Assembly (NCBI GenBank): GCA_020632955.1 | Contig: JACKEO010000008.1 | Span: 62,001-126,000 of the forward strand | Source of the DNA: Alphaproteobacteria bacterium | GTDB taxonomy: Bacteria; Myxococcota_A; UBA796; GCA-2862545 | Reading direction: 5' to 3' | Length of the DNA: 64,000 nucleotides | In this document: positions 8,276 to 24,274 of the stretch, one piece after another | Position numbering within the stretch: position 1 is the first letter of the stretch | How the letters are laid out: the number at the start of each line of letters is the position of its first letter | The notes under the pieces: model-generated | Database searches by the model: none | Told to the model about the DNA's origin: nothing | Seen by the model: only the letters and a program-made list of their open reading frames with translations | Translations under genes and position numbers: made by a program

Positions 8276-8842
8276 ATGCCCACCCGAGCCCTGCCCCTGA
8301 TGCTCTCGCTCCTCGCGCTCGCGCCGGCCGCGCGCGCCGAGGACGAGCCCCTCGTCACCTTCGAGGGCGGCACCGTGATCCGGTCCGCCGACGTGAACCA
8401 CAACTTCCAGGAGCTGGAGGCGCGGATCGGTCAGATCGGGGGCGCGCCGACCACGTGGACGGAGACGGTGGACCTGAAGGCTGCGGACACGGCCACGTGT
8501 GCGCGGTGGTCCTTCCTGTGCAGCGAGGCGACGGGGCCGTTCGCGCTCCACGTGCTGGACCACCCCTCGCTGAACGGCAAGCCCGACGCCAACGCCCTCG
8601 TCCGGCTGGTGCTGCACCTGTCGACCGACCTGCTCGGGATCATCGGCGTCACCTCGCAGACCCCCGCCGAAGTGGCGGACTACTACCTGCACGACCAGGT
8701 GCCCTCGAGGTTCGGCACGGTCCACCTCGCCTACCTGGAGGACCAGGCTCGATGGGCCCTGCTCCTCAACCACGGCTACCAGGCGAGCGTGGCCGCCGCG
8801 TCGTCCGCGAACGCCGCCTACCGCATCACGGTGTTCCCGTGA
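8276..8842 (+). CDS. Secreted protein of unknown function
   Basis: 188 residues with a clear Sec signal peptide (about 1-21, MPTRALPLMLSLLALAPAARA, cleaved before EDE). After it comes VTFEGGTVIRSADVNHNFQ (about 26-44), a motif seen near the N terminus of many secreted deltaproteobacterial proteins (GxxxxAxDVNxNFxxL), where it starts a short coiled segment. The remaining 130 residues have two cysteines close together (CARWSFLC), likely a disulfide, and no recognisable enzyme motif. The ATG at 8276 follows CTGGAGCG. I cannot assign a function. Confidence 0.75.
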   Translation: MPTRALPLMLSLLALAPAARAEDEPLVTFEGGTVIRSADVNHNFQELEARIGQIGGAPTTWTETVDLKAADTATCARWSFLCSEATGPFALHVLDHPSLNGKPDANALVRLVLHLSTDLLGIIGVTSQTPAEVADYYLHDQVPSRFGTVHLAYLEDQARWALLLNHGYQASVAAASSANAAYRITVFP

Positions 8843-8964
8843 CCGGCCCCCGCGCGTCTGGGGCGTTCGCCCCAGGGACACGGCCCACCCTGGGCCATAC
8901 GGATCCCCTGCAGTCCGGGGAGGACGAGGCGACGGCGAGGCCAGCACGCGTTCGGAGGGCTCCG

Positions 8965-9228
8965 GTGCACGCGGGGGCGAGGTCGGGAGGTCCGGGGGGG
9001 CCTGCCGCACGTCCTGCGCGCGCGACGACCGGGTGGCGCTCCGGCCCCGCGCTGCTCCTCGCCGGCCTCGTCCTCCTCGGCTGCGCCCGGGACGGCACCG
9101 ACGACGACCCCACGGGCCCGGGCGACGACTCGGCGGCGGTGGACGACAGCGCCCCCACCGACGACAGCGCGCCCGCGGATGGCACCACCTGGGACGTGGC
9201 CACCTGGGACGAGGCGGTCTGGGAGTAG
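8965..9228 (+). CDS. Small Asp-rich lipoprotein
   Basis: An 87-residue product if GTG 8965 is used; GGAGGG stands eight bases upstream. The segment RSGPALLLAGLVLLGC ends in a lipobox cysteine at residue 40, followed by an acidic low-complexity tail (DDDPTGPGDDSAAVDDS, then PTDDSAPADG and a Thr/Trp-rich end). The tail is a typical surface linker without a globular domain, so the mature lipoprotein would be under 50 residues. A second GTG at 8839 overlaps the upstream stop as GTGA but would put the lipobox at residue 82. The gene is small and compositionally biased, so it may not be real. Confidence 0.5.
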   Translation: MHAGARSGGPGGPAARPARATTGWRSGPALLLAGLVLLGCARDGTDDDPTGPGDDSAAVDDSAPTDDSAPADGTTWDVATWDEAVWE

Positions 9229-9300
9229 GTGTCCCGGGCCCAGGCAGCGTCTGCACCGGCGGCCCGCGCGTGTGACACAGGCGCGCGCCCCGGAGCCCCC

Positions 9301-10491
9301 ATGCCGCTGCTGCTCTCCACCCTGCTCGCCGCCAGCCTCGCCTCGGCGCAGGAGGCCCCTCCCGCCACCCTCGCGGCCTGCACCGCCGACGCCGTCGCGC
9401 TGCCCGCAGGCCTCGACGCGCGCAGCCAGGCGGTGGTGCGCGTGCACACCCTGGCGGGATCCGGCAGCGGCGTGGTGGTGTCGCCCGACGGGTGGGTGCT
9501 CACGGCGGCGCACGTGGTGGGCAAGGCCCGCACGGTGACGCTGGCCCTGCGCGACGGCTCCGAGCTCGAGGGCGAGGTGGTGCGCGTGCACGACGGGGCC
9601 GACCTGGCGCTGGTGCACGCCGCCGGGGCGCCTCCCTGCGCCCCGCTGGCCCCCACGCCCGCCGCGCCGGGCAGCGAGACCTGGGTGGTGGGCTCCCCCA
9701 CGGGGGAGGCCCTGTCGCACTCCATCAGCAAGGGCATCGTGAGCGGCTGGCGCGAGGGCGACGGCTGGGCGCTGCTGCAGACCGACGCGAGCGTGAACCC
9801 GGGGAACAGCGGCGGCCCCGTCTTCGACGCCGAGGGCCGCGTGCAGGCCATCGTCAGCTCCAAGCGCGTGGGCGTGGGCGTGGAGGGCCTCGCCTTCGGC
9901 GTGGGCGTGGCGGAGGTGGGGCGCGCGCTCGGGGTGTCGGCGGGCGCGGCGTCGGGCGAGGTGAGCCCGTGGCGCGGCGGCCAGGTCGCCGCCGCGGGCG
10001 TGGCCACGGTGACGGGCGGGCCGGCCACCCGCACCCCGCTCCCCGTCCGCAAGGCCTGCACCAAGGCCAAGGCCCGCCAGGAGGAGGACGGCTTCGAGGG
10101 CACCCTGCGCACCCGCGTGGACGCCAACGACTTCCGCCTGCGCTGGGGCGAGGGCCAGCCCACGGTGCTGTCCCTCAAGTTCTTCCTGTTCGGGATGATC
10201 TTCCGCGGCGGTCCCCAGCTGCCCCCGGGGTGGGCCACGGTGGACCTGGCGCTCGAGGACGGCACGCGCCTCCACCTCGTGAGCGAGGGGGGCACGGCGG
10301 CCGTCACGATGATGGGCTCCGACGCCTGGCCCGAGTTCACGATCGACGAGGCCGTGATCACCGCCCTGGCCGCCTCGCCGCCCAAGGCGATGCGGTGGTC
10401 GACGAACGGCTCCTCGCCGCAGGACCGGGACCTGGGCAGCTCGCTGGTGAAGCAGCTGCCGGCGGCGGCGGTGTGCCGGCTGGAGGAGTGA
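9301..10491 (+). CDS. Secreted trypsin-like (DegP-type) serine protease without PDZ
   Basis: A 396-residue protein with a signal peptide (about 1-16) and a chymotrypsin-fold protease domain at about 40-215. The catalytic triad is complete: H71 in TAAHVV, D101 in GADLAL and S170 in NPGNSGGP. The HtrA hallmark G-S-G-V-V-V precedes the histidine. Unlike DegP/DegQ there is no PDZ domain; the C-terminal 180 residues (from CTKAKARQEEDG) form an unrecognised beta-rich domain. It likely acts in the periplasm or cell envelope. It faces the minus-strand outer-membrane-like gene, whose stop lies only 12 bases away. Confidence 0.88.
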   Translation: MPLLLSTLLAASLASAQEAPPATLAACTADAVALPAGLDARSQAVVRVHTLAGSGSGVVVSPDGWVLTAAHVVGKARTVTLALRDGSELEGEVVRVHDGADLALVHAAGAPPCAPLAPTPAAPGSETWVVGSPTGEALSHSISKGIVSGWREGDGWALLQTDASVNPGNSGGPVFDAEGRVQAIVSSKRVGVGVEGLAFGVGVAEVGRALGVSAGAASGEVSPWRGGQVAAAGVATVTGGPATRTPLPVRKACTKAKARQEEDGFEGTLRTRVDANDFRLRWGEGQPTVLSLKFFLFGMIFRGGPQLPPGWATVDLALEDGTRLHLVSEGGTAAVTMMGSDAWPEFTIDEAVITALAASPPKAMRWSTNGSSPQDRDLGSSLVKQLPAAAVCRLEE

Positions 10492-10503
10492 GGCAGGCCG
10501 GTC

Positions 10504-11187
10504 CTAGAAATCCACCGCCGCCCCGATCACCGCCCGCACCCGCCCGCCCACCAGCGAGCCGGTGCCCACCGACGCGCTCGTGAAGGGGTAGACGTTGCCG
10601 GCCGCGAAGCTCGGGCCCACCTCGGCCCGCAGGCCCAGCACCACGTTGCGGCCCACCCGGATCTCGCCGCCCGCGATGATCGGCAGCGCGCCCCAGAAGA
10701 ACACCCCGCCGGCCTGCACCCACAGGTCGGCCTGCAGCTGCAGGCCCACGGTGAGGTCCACCACGTCGACCAGGCGGTAGGTCACCAGGAAGCCCGGCGA
10801 CAGCAGGCCCAGCCCCAGGGCCACGGGCGCCGCACCGATGGCCGGACCCGCCGACACCGACGCGATCACCACGCCCGACAGGTCGCCCGAGTCCAGCACC
10901 CGCCAGCGCACCTCGGTGCCCGCGAGGAAGGCCACGGCGTTGGGGATGTACGAGAAGGAGGGCGTGCCGTAGGCCACGCGCAGGCGGGCCGAGATGTCCC
11001 AGCGGCCGCGGGGGAAGCGCACCCCGCCCTCCACGTCGGGGTAGCCGAGCGTGGCGTAGCCGTGGCGGTGCTCGGCGATGCGACCGCCGAGGAAGCTCGT
11101 GGGGGGGTCCAGCGAGGACTGCGCCCACGCCTCGCCTCCCGCCACGGTCCCCAGGGCGAGCCACGCCGTCGGCCACAGGCTCCGCAG
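10504..11187 (-). CDS. Outer-membrane-like beta-barrel protein, start uncertain
   Basis: About 227 residues. LWPTAWLALGTVAGGEAWAQ looks like a signal peptide. The mature part alternates hydrophobic and polar residues in strands (ISARLRVAYG, VVIASVSAGPAIG, GLQLQADLWVQAGGVFFWG, VVLGLRAEVGPSFAAG) and ends in a terminal phenylalanine (VIGAAVDF), the signature recognised by the BAM machinery. No ATG or GTG stands in frame before the signal peptide. The best candidate is a CTG at 11187, only four bases after AGGAGG. The ATG at 11210 is in another frame. Either an unusual start or a small upstream frame error is likely. The function is unknown. Confidence 0.65.
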   Translation of the reverse strand: MRSLWPTAWLALGTVAGGEAWAQSSLDPPTSFLGGRIAEHRHGYATLGYPDVEGGVRFPRGRWDISARLRVAYGTPSFSYIPNAVAFLAGTEVRWRVLDSGDLSGVVIASVSAGPAIGAAPVALGLGLLSPGFLVTYRLVDVVDLTVGLQLQADLWVQAGGVFFWGALPIIAGGEIRVGRNVVLGLRAEVGPSFAAGNVYPFTSASVGTGSLVGGRVRAVIGAAVDF

Positions 11188-11231
11188 GGCGCCTCCTCGG
11201 CGGCGAGCATAGCGCGGCCGGGATCTCGGAC

Positions 11232-12761
11232 CTACACGGCCTCCCCGACGAAGCGCCGCGCCCGGTGGGCCAGCGCGTAGATGGTCTCGCTGGGGTTCAC
11301 CCCCAGGGCGGTGGGCAGCACCGAGCCGTCCACCACGAAGAGGTTCGGCACGCCCCGGAAGCGGTGCTCGGCGTCCACCACGTGGCGGGCGGGATCGCTG
11401 CCCATGGCGCAGCCGCCCATCTGGTGGGCCGACAGCCCGGTGACGTGGCCCGAGGCGTAGGAGGCCTGCCGCACGCGATCGAGCTCGGCCTCCGTGCGGA
11501 TGAGCATCAGCGGCACGTGCGGCGTGCCCACCAGCTCGGCCCCGGCCGCCAGGTGCAGGCGCACCAGGTCCACGGTGGCCTCCCGCCAGGCCTCCTGCAG
11601 GGCCGGGCCGATCGGGTAGTCGAGCACCGGACGCCCCTCGCCACCCAGCCGCACCACCCCGCCCTCGTCGCCGGGCAGCAGGCCGTCCACCGCCAGCGCG
11701 ATGAGGGCCGACAGGTGGGGCAGCTCGCGCATCAGCTCGTGCAGCTCGTCGCCGTACAGGCCCAGGGCCACCGCCGACAGCATCGGCTGCATCGGCGCGG
11801 CCTCGAAGAAGTAGCCCATGCGGTCGGGGCCGCGGTCGATGTGCTCGTGGCTGCCCACCGACTGGGGCGCGCCCCAGAAGGGGTTGACCCGCTCGGGGTA
11901 CCAGCCCACCGCACCGAGGACGGGGTGCAGGAAGGTGCGTCGGCCCACCAGCCCGCCGGCGTCGAGGCCGCTGCGCAGCAGCAGGGCCGGCCCGTTGATG
12001 GCCCCGCAGGCCGTCACCACCACCTTCGGCCGCACCACGATCGCCGGACCGTCCGGCACCGGCGCGCCCGCCGACATCGCCCGCCCGTGCACCGCCACCA
12101 CCTTGCCGCCCGCGGTCTCGAGGCGCTCCACGCGCACGTTCGCGAGCACCCGGGCTCCCGCCGCCAGCGCGTCGGGCAGGTAGGTGATGCCCATGCCCTG
12201 CTTGCCGTCCACCGGGCAGCCCAGGCCGCAGTAGCCGGAGTTCGCGCAGCCGTTCACGTTGCGGCGCAGCACCTCCCAGCTCCACCCCAGCGCCTCGGCC
12301 CCCTCGCGGAGCTTGCTGTTGTTGGCGTTGGGCTCCACCGGCCACGGCGCGATCGACAGCCGCGCCTCCACCGCCGCGAAGTGGGCGTCGAGATCGAGGC
12401 CGTCGAGCCCGTGGTGCCGCGCCCAGTGGGCCAGGATGCGCTCTGGCGTGCGGAAGCAGGTGGTCCAGTTGATCGTGGTGCTGCCGCCCACGCTGCGGCC
12501 CTGCAGGATGGTGATGCCCGCGTCGGCCGTCGCCCGGGATCCGCGCTCCTGGTACATCGCCGGGTAGGCGTCGCCTTCGTGCAGGGTGAAGTCGCGCCGC
12601 CCCAGGTGGCTGCCCTCCTCGAGGATCACCACGTCGAGGCCGGCCTCGGCCAGCCCGGCGGCCACCACCGCCCCGCCCGCGCCGCTGCCCACGATGCACA
12701 CGTCGCAGGTCAGCTCGCGCGACGCGCCGTGGTCGGCGAAGGTCTCGATGCGGGAGCTCAC
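11232..12761 (-). CDS. GMC-family FAD oxidoreductase
   Basis: A 509-residue flavoenzyme that oxidises an alcohol or sugar. The Rossmann FAD motif VCIVGSGAGGAVVAAGLAEA is near residue 21, followed by VILEEG, the GRSVGGSTTINW loop, a Cys-rich insertion (NGCANSGYCGLGCPVDGKQG) and the C-terminal catalytic region HQMGGCAMGSD plus VDGSVLPTALGVNPSETIYA. The Cys-rich CGxCGLGCP-like loop is shared with long-chain alcohol oxidases of this superfamily, so a lipid alcohol is a possible substrate (inference). GTG 12761 overlaps the stop of the upstream small subunit as GTGA. It is the last gene of a three-gene coupled unit. No cytochrome c partner is visible. Confidence 0.9.
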   Translation of the reverse strand: MSSRIETFADHGASRELTCDVCIVGSGAGGAVVAAGLAEAGLDVVILEEGSHLGRRDFTLHEGDAYPAMYQERGSRATADAGITILQGRSVGGSTTINWTTCFRTPERILAHWARHHGLDGLDLDAHFAAVEARLSIAPWPVEPNANNSKLREGAEALGWSWEVLRRNVNGCANSGYCGLGCPVDGKQGMGITYLPDALAAGARVLANVRVERLETAGGKVVAVHGRAMSAGAPVPDGPAIVVRPKVVVTACGAINGPALLLRSGLDAGGLVGRRTFLHPVLGAVGWYPERVNPFWGAPQSVGSHEHIDRGPDRMGYFFEAAPMQPMLSAVALGLYGDELHELMRELPHLSALIALAVDGLLPGDEGGVVRLGGEGRPVLDYPIGPALQEAWREATVDLVRLHLAAGAELVGTPHVPLMLIRTEAELDRVRQASYASGHVTGLSAHQMGGCAMGSDPARHVVDAEHRFRGVPNLFVVDGSVLPTALGVNPSETIYALAHRARRFVGEAV

Positions 12762-13324
12762 GTGGGGTCTCCGGGGCGGTCCAGCGACGAGAAGTCGGGG
12801 GGACCGGGGTAGCCCGAGGCGCTGCGGTAGGTCTCGGGGCTGCCGAAGTAGGCCGCCACCACCAGCCCCCGCACGCCCTTGTAGACCTGGCGACGCAGGC
12901 CCAGGGACGAGGTCTGCCAGGCCTCCAGCGTGGCGTCCTGGGTGGCCGCGTCGCACGCCGTGAAGGGGCGCGCGCGCCCGTCGAGCAGCAGGCCGGGCAG
13001 CGCGTTCTCCAGCAGGAGCAGGGCCTGCTCGATGTCGGTGCGGAAGGTGGGCGGCGAGGTGGCGAGCAGCGCGTCCACCTTCTCGGCCACGCCCACCTCC
13101 GCGGCACCGGGCGCCCCCTCGCCGCCGGGGCACACCCGGTCGGCCACCGCCGCGAGCACGGAGAAGGCCCGCGGCGACAGCGCCTGCAGCGGCGTGGCCG
13201 GTGCGCGCGCCACCCCCGGCTGCAGGGCCAGGCCCACCCCGCCCAGGGCGAGCGCGGCGCCGCCCAGCAGGCCGAGGCCGAGGAAGGCACGCCGGCCGAG
13301 GCGCGCCGGGGCGGGCTGGTTCAT
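12758..13324 (-). CDS. Gluconate 2-dehydrogenase subunit 3-like protein, Tat-exported
   Basis: A 188-residue protein with a twin-arginine signal (LGRRAFLGLGLLGGAAL, residues 9-25) followed by a helical domain typical of the small subunit of membrane GMC dehydrogenases: LSPRAFSVLAAVADRVCPGG, DIEQALLLLENALPGLL and the C-terminal GLVVAAYFGSPETYRSASGYPGPP. It probably escorts the flavoprotein through the Tat system, since the GMC subunit itself has no signal. Its stop overlaps the GMC start by GTGA, and its own start overlaps the upstream lipoprotein stop by ATGA. Assignment rests on the Tat motif, the GYxGPP tail and the neighbour. Confidence 0.85.
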   Translation of the reverse strand: MNQPAPARLGRRAFLGLGLLGGAALALGGVGLALQPGVARAPATPLQALSPRAFSVLAAVADRVCPGGEGAPGAAEVGVAEKVDALLATSPPTFRTDIEQALLLLENALPGLLLDGRARPFTACDAATQDATLEAWQTSSLGLRRQVYKGVRGLVVAAYFGSPETYRSASGYPGPPDFSSLDRPGDPT

Positions 13325-14166
13325 GGGACGACCGCCCCCAGCGCAGCCACCGCGAGCAGCTCGCGCCCGGCGCCCTCGCAGGCCCGGTAGCGGTAGAGCT
13401 CGAACGTGTGGTTGCCGCTGCCCAGCCCCTCGAGGGAGACGGCCCAGCGGCGGTCCTCGCCCACCACGGTGGCCGCCACGCCCTGGGCGGCCTCCACCGG
13501 GCGCCCGTCCACGTAGGCGTCGGCGGTGTAGGCGCAGGCGGCGTCGCCGTCGGCCGTGGCCTGGGTCCACGCCGCCACCTCCACGGTGTCGGCCGCGGCG
13601 GCGAAGGTGGGGGCCCCCTGTTCGGCGAGCTGGCGCTGCGCCTCGGCGCGCCGGCCGGCCGCGGCATCGAGGAAGAGGGGCTCGTCGGCGGGCCGGTAGG
13701 TGAGCACCAGCCCGGGCTGATCCGGGAACTGCAGGTACTCCACGGGCTTGGTGGGGATGGCCTCCTTGCCGTCGGGCAGGGCCACGCCGGCGTAGACCTC
13801 CACGGAGCACTTCTGCAGGCGCGGGGCCACGTACACCCGCTTGGGCGCCTCGCCGCCCGAGGCCACCAGCTCGGCGCGGGCCCCTCGCGGCCGCTCGTCG
13901 AAGCGCCAGTCGGTGTCGCGGCGGGTGCCCACCAGCTCCAGCTTGTGGTTCGAGAAGCCCGGGTCCACGAACCACAGCAGCGTCTCGGTACCCTCCTGCA
14001 CCACCCGGAAGCGGCGCTCGGGGTCGCCGGTGGCCACCACCCAGTCGCCGGGCAGCCGATCGAGGTGGACGCGGGGGCACTTGGCCGCCGCTTGGGCTTC
14101 GAGGCCGGGGGCGGCCTCCTCGGTGCCACCGCAGCCGAGGAGCAGGAGGGGGAGAACCAGGCGCAT
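13321..14166 (-). CDS. Lipoprotein of unknown function, first gene of the GMC operon
   Basis: 281 residues with a very short lipoprotein signal (MRLVLPLLLLGC, Cys12). The mature protein is beta-rich with scattered cysteines (CPRVHLDRLPGDWVVATGD, RLQKCSVEVYAG, ACAYTADAYVDG, RYRACEGAG). No enzyme motif is seen. GGAGG lies seven bases before the ATG. It is coupled to the Tat-exported subunit by ATGA overlap, so all three proteins are likely made together and placed in or beyond the periplasm. A role in anchoring or substrate delivery for the GMC enzyme is conjecture. Confidence 0.75.
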   Translation of the reverse strand: MRLVLPLLLLGCGGTEEAAPGLEAQAAAKCPRVHLDRLPGDWVVATGDPERRFRVVQEGTETLLWFVDPGFSNHKLELVGTRRDTDWRFDERPRGARAELVASGGEAPKRVYVAPRLQKCSVEVYAGVALPDGKEAIPTKPVEYLQFPDQPGLVLTYRPADEPLFLDAAAGRRAEAQRQLAEQGAPTFAAAADTVEVAAWTQATADGDAACAYTADAYVDGRPVEAAQGVAATVVGEDRRWAVSLEGLGSGNHTFELYRYRACEGAGRELLAVAALGAVVP

Positions 14167-14330
14167 GGGACCTCCGGAGGGAGGGCCGCATCCTAGCAGC
14201 ACCGGTACCGCCCGCGGACCCGGTCACCGCGCGACGACGACGTGCCCCATTGACGACAAAGTCGCACCGCGACCCGGCGGCCCCGGGCGCGCATGGGGTA
14301 CAACGGCGGATGCCCCGACGGGATGGTTCC

Positions 14331-21748
<7,418 letters not shown>

Positions 21749-21752
<4 letters not shown>

Positions 21753-22603
21753 CACGACCCGGGCGTGCCCGGGTCCTCCTCCTCGCGCTGATCGCCCCGG
21801 TCCTCTGGACCTGGGCCTTCGTGCTCGTGATGGACGTCCGGGCCCGCGCCTACCTGCGCCACACGCGCCGGCAGGCGGGCAGCGCCTCGGTGCGTCGGCA
21901 GCTCGACACCTGGCGTCGTGAGGTGCGCGCCCTGCTCGGCGTGCAGGTCTCCCAGCTCATGTGGCCGGTGAGCCATGCGGTGTGGACCCCGCCGCACCCC
22001 CGGGGACGCGCGGTGCTCTGCATCCACGGCTTCAGCCAGAACGGGACCAACTTCTGGCGGCTCCGGCGGCGCCTCCACGCCCGGGGACGGGTGACGGAGG
22101 CCGTGCTGCTCGGCCTGCCCCCGCGGCGTGTCGAGGCCTACGCCGACGTGCTGGAGGCCCACCTCGCGGCGCGGGTGGCCGCCACCCCGGGCCCGCTGGA
22201 CGTGGTCGCCCACTCCATGGGGGGCGTGGTGCTGCGCGTGGTCCTCGCGCGGCGCCCCGACCTGGCGGCCCGCCTGGGCCAGGTGGTCACGCTGGGCACC
22301 CCCCACTTCGGCACGGGGTCGGCCCGCGGCCTCCCCTTCCCCGAGACGCGCTTCCTCGGGCGCCGGAGCGCCGCGCTGCACGCCCTGCCGCTGCTGTCGG
22401 ACCTGGTCGATCCGCGCACGCTCACCACCATCGGCGGCGAGGAGGACACCACGGTCTACCCGGTGGAGACCACGCTCGATCCCCAGGCGCGCCACGTCCG
22501 CCTCCCCGGGCTGGGGCACGCCGGCATCCTCTGGGACCCCGACGCCGTCGCCGCCGTCGTCGCGACGCTGGCCCGCGACCTGCCCCCGGACGCTGCGCGA
22601 TAG
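21749..22603 (+). CDS. Membrane-anchored alpha/beta hydrolase (lipase-like)
   Basis: 284 residues: an N-terminal membrane anchor (about 8-27, LLLALIAPVLWTWAFVLVMD), then an alpha/beta hydrolase fold with the oxyanion motif LCIHGFSQNG (90-99), the nucleophile elbow VVAHSMGGVV (Ser156), TLGTPHFGTG and a late histidine in LPGLGHAGILW. The TLGTPHxG segment is typical of triacylglycerol lipases and PGAP1-like esterases. The start is GTG, overlapping the giant lipoprotein stop as GTGA; upstream codons belong to that gene. The substrate is unknown. The tight coupling to a surface lipoprotein is striking but may reflect only gene packing. Confidence 0.88.
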
Positions 22604-22629
22604 GGAGACGTGTCCCGCCAGGAGCGTGC

Positions 22630-24162
22630 ATGTCCGTCGAAGAGCCCACCATCGTCCTCCGGCCGCTCGAGGCCTCCGACCACGCCGCGCTGGTGGCGCT
22701 CCAGCTCCGCTGCTTCCCCACGATGAAGCCCTGGAAGGAGCAGCAGTTCCTCAGCCAGATCCGCACCTTCCCCGAGGGCCAGATCGGCCTGTTCGTGGAG
22801 GGCGAGCTCGTCGGCAGCAGCGCCAGCCTCGTGGTGGACTACGCCGAGTACGCGGCCTGGCACGACTGGAAGGCGATCGCCGACGACGGCTTCATCCGCA
22901 ACCACGACCCCGACGGCGACACGCTCTACGGCATCGAGCTGCAGGTCGACCCCGCCTTCCGCGGGCGCAAGCTGGCCCGTCGCCTCTACACCCGCCGCAA
23001 GGAGCTGTGCCGCGAGCTCAACCTCGAGCGCATGGTGATCGGCGGCCGCATCCCCGGGTACGCCGCGCGCCGCGACGAGATGTCGGCGCAGGCCTACGTC
23101 GACGCCGTGGTCGACCGTCGCGTGGTCGACCCGGTGCTCACGGCCCAGCTCGCGAACGGCTTCGCGCTGCGCGGCGTGGTGGCCGACTACCTGCCCAGCG
23201 ACGAGGACTCCGCCGGCTACGCCACCATCCTGGAGTGGGTGAACCTCGGCTACGTGCCCTCGCGTCGCGAGCGCCACCGCCGGGCCGTGTTCCCGGTGCG
23301 CGTGGGCCTCGTGCAGTACCCCATGCGGCGCGTCGAGAGCTTCGAGGACTTCGCCACGCAGGTCGAGTACTACGTCGACACCGCGTCGGACTACCGCTGC
23401 GACTTCCTCGTCTTCCCCGAGCTCTTCTCGCTGCAGCTGCTGTCGATCCTCGAGCCCGGGCCCGCACCGGCCCAGGCCCGCGCCCTGGCGGGCTTCGCCG
23501 GTCGCTACCGCGAGATGTTCCGCGACCTGGCCCTCCGCTACGACGTGAACCTGGTGGGCGGCTCCACCTTCGTGGAGGAGGAGGACGGCCTGTACAACGT
23601 GGCGATGCTCTTCCGCCGCGACGGCACCGTGGCCGAGCAGAAGAAGATCCACATCACGCCCTCGGAGGCCAAGTGGTGGGGGGTGCGCGGAGGCGACCGC
23701 GTCGACGTCTTCGACACCGACCGCGGCAAGGTGGCGATGCTCGTCTGCTACGACAGCGAGTTCCCCGAGCTGGGCCGCGTGCTCGCGGCGCGCGGCGCCC
23801 GCCTGCTCTTCGTGCCCTTCAACACCAACGACCGGCAGGGCTTCCTGCGGGTGCGGCAGTGCGCCCACGCCCGCTGCATCGAGAACCACCTGTACGCCGT
23901 GATCGCGGGCTGCGTGGGTCACCTGCCCCGGGTGGAGAACGCCGACCTGCACTACGCCTGCTCGGCCATCCTCACGCCCTGCGACGTGGCCTTCCCCGCC
24001 GACGGCATCGCTGCCCAGTGCGCGCCGGCGATCGAGGAGCTCATCGTGCAGGACCTCGATCTGGAGCACCTGCGTCGCCACAGGGCCACGGGCACCGTGC
24101 GCAACTGGGACGACCGCCGGATGGATCTGTACGCGGTGCGCATGGGCGACGAGGAGTTCTGA
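22630..24162 (+). CDS. Bifunctional GNAT acetyltransferase / carbon-nitrogen hydrolase
   Basis: A 510-residue fusion. The N-terminal 215 residues are a GNAT domain (VLRPLEASDHAALVALQLRC; acetyl-CoA loop LQVDPAFRGRKLARRLY). From about 225 a nitrilase-superfamily amidase follows (VRVGLVQYPMRRVESFEDF) with its Glu-Lys-Cys triad: E264 in FPELFS, K339 in EQKKIHITPSE and C373 in LVCYDSEFPE. This fused architecture is known as a conserved family, but its substrate is not established; an amide-forming or amide-cleaving step on an acylated amine is plausible. The ATG follows AGGAGCGTGC. It is a cytosolic enzyme with no signal peptide. It lies 26 bases after the hydrolase gene on the same strand. Confidence 0.93.
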   Translation: MSVEEPTIVLRPLEASDHAALVALQLRCFPTMKPWKEQQFLSQIRTFPEGQIGLFVEGELVGSSASLVVDYAEYAAWHDWKAIADDGFIRNHDPDGDTLYGIELQVDPAFRGRKLARRLYTRRKELCRELNLERMVIGGRIPGYAARRDEMSAQAYVDAVVDRRVVDPVLTAQLANGFALRGVVADYLPSDEDSAGYATILEWVNLGYVPSRRERHRRAVFPVRVGLVQYPMRRVESFEDFATQVEYYVDTASDYRCDFLVFPELFSLQLLSILEPGPAPAQARALAGFAGRYREMFRDLALRYDVNLVGGSTFVEEEDGLYNVAMLFRRDGTVAEQKKIHITPSEAKWWGVRGGDRVDVFDTDRGKVAMLVCYDSEFPELGRVLAARGARLLFVPFNTNDRQGFLRVRQCAHARCIENHLYAVIAGCVGHLPRVENADLHYACSAILTPCDVAFPADGIAAQCAPAIEELIVQDLDLEHLRRHRATGTVRNWDDRRMDLYAVRMGDEEF

Positions 24163-24202
24163 CCCGTCCGGGGCCTCCCTCGCTCGGCGCCCGCGGCGCG
24201 TG

Positions 24203-24228
24203 TATGGTGAGCCCGCAGCGCGCTGCGG
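24203..24228 (+). promoter_or_regulatory. Possible -10 element followed by a 16-bp palindrome
   Basis: TATGGT (24203-24208) stands out in GC-rich DNA about 70 bases before the membrane-protein start. Five bases downstream is the perfect palindrome CCGCAGCGCGCTGCGG (24213-24228), placed where a repressor would block initiation. No -35 element is evident. It could equally be a transcript hairpin. Confidence 0.35.
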
Positions 24229-24274
24229 CGGCCGGATCGACGCGGCACCGTGCGCCCGCGCCGAGGCCGTCCGC

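Noticed and set aside
8839..9228. GTG 8839 as start of the small lipoprotein
   Set aside because: It gives a GTGA overlap like other genes here but places the lipobox at residue 82, incompatible with a signal peptide. GTG 8965 has a good ribosome site and a usable signal.
14200..14214. CACCGGTACCGCCCG resembling the TetR operator candidate at 38320
   Set aside because: Only the 8-bp CGGTACCG core is shared; a match of that length can arise by chance in GC-rich intergenic DNA, and no second half-site is present.
14250..14304. TTGACG plus TACAAC as a -35/-10 promoter for the giant lipoprotein
   Set aside because: The two hexamers are about 43 bases apart, far beyond the 16-18 base spacing required.
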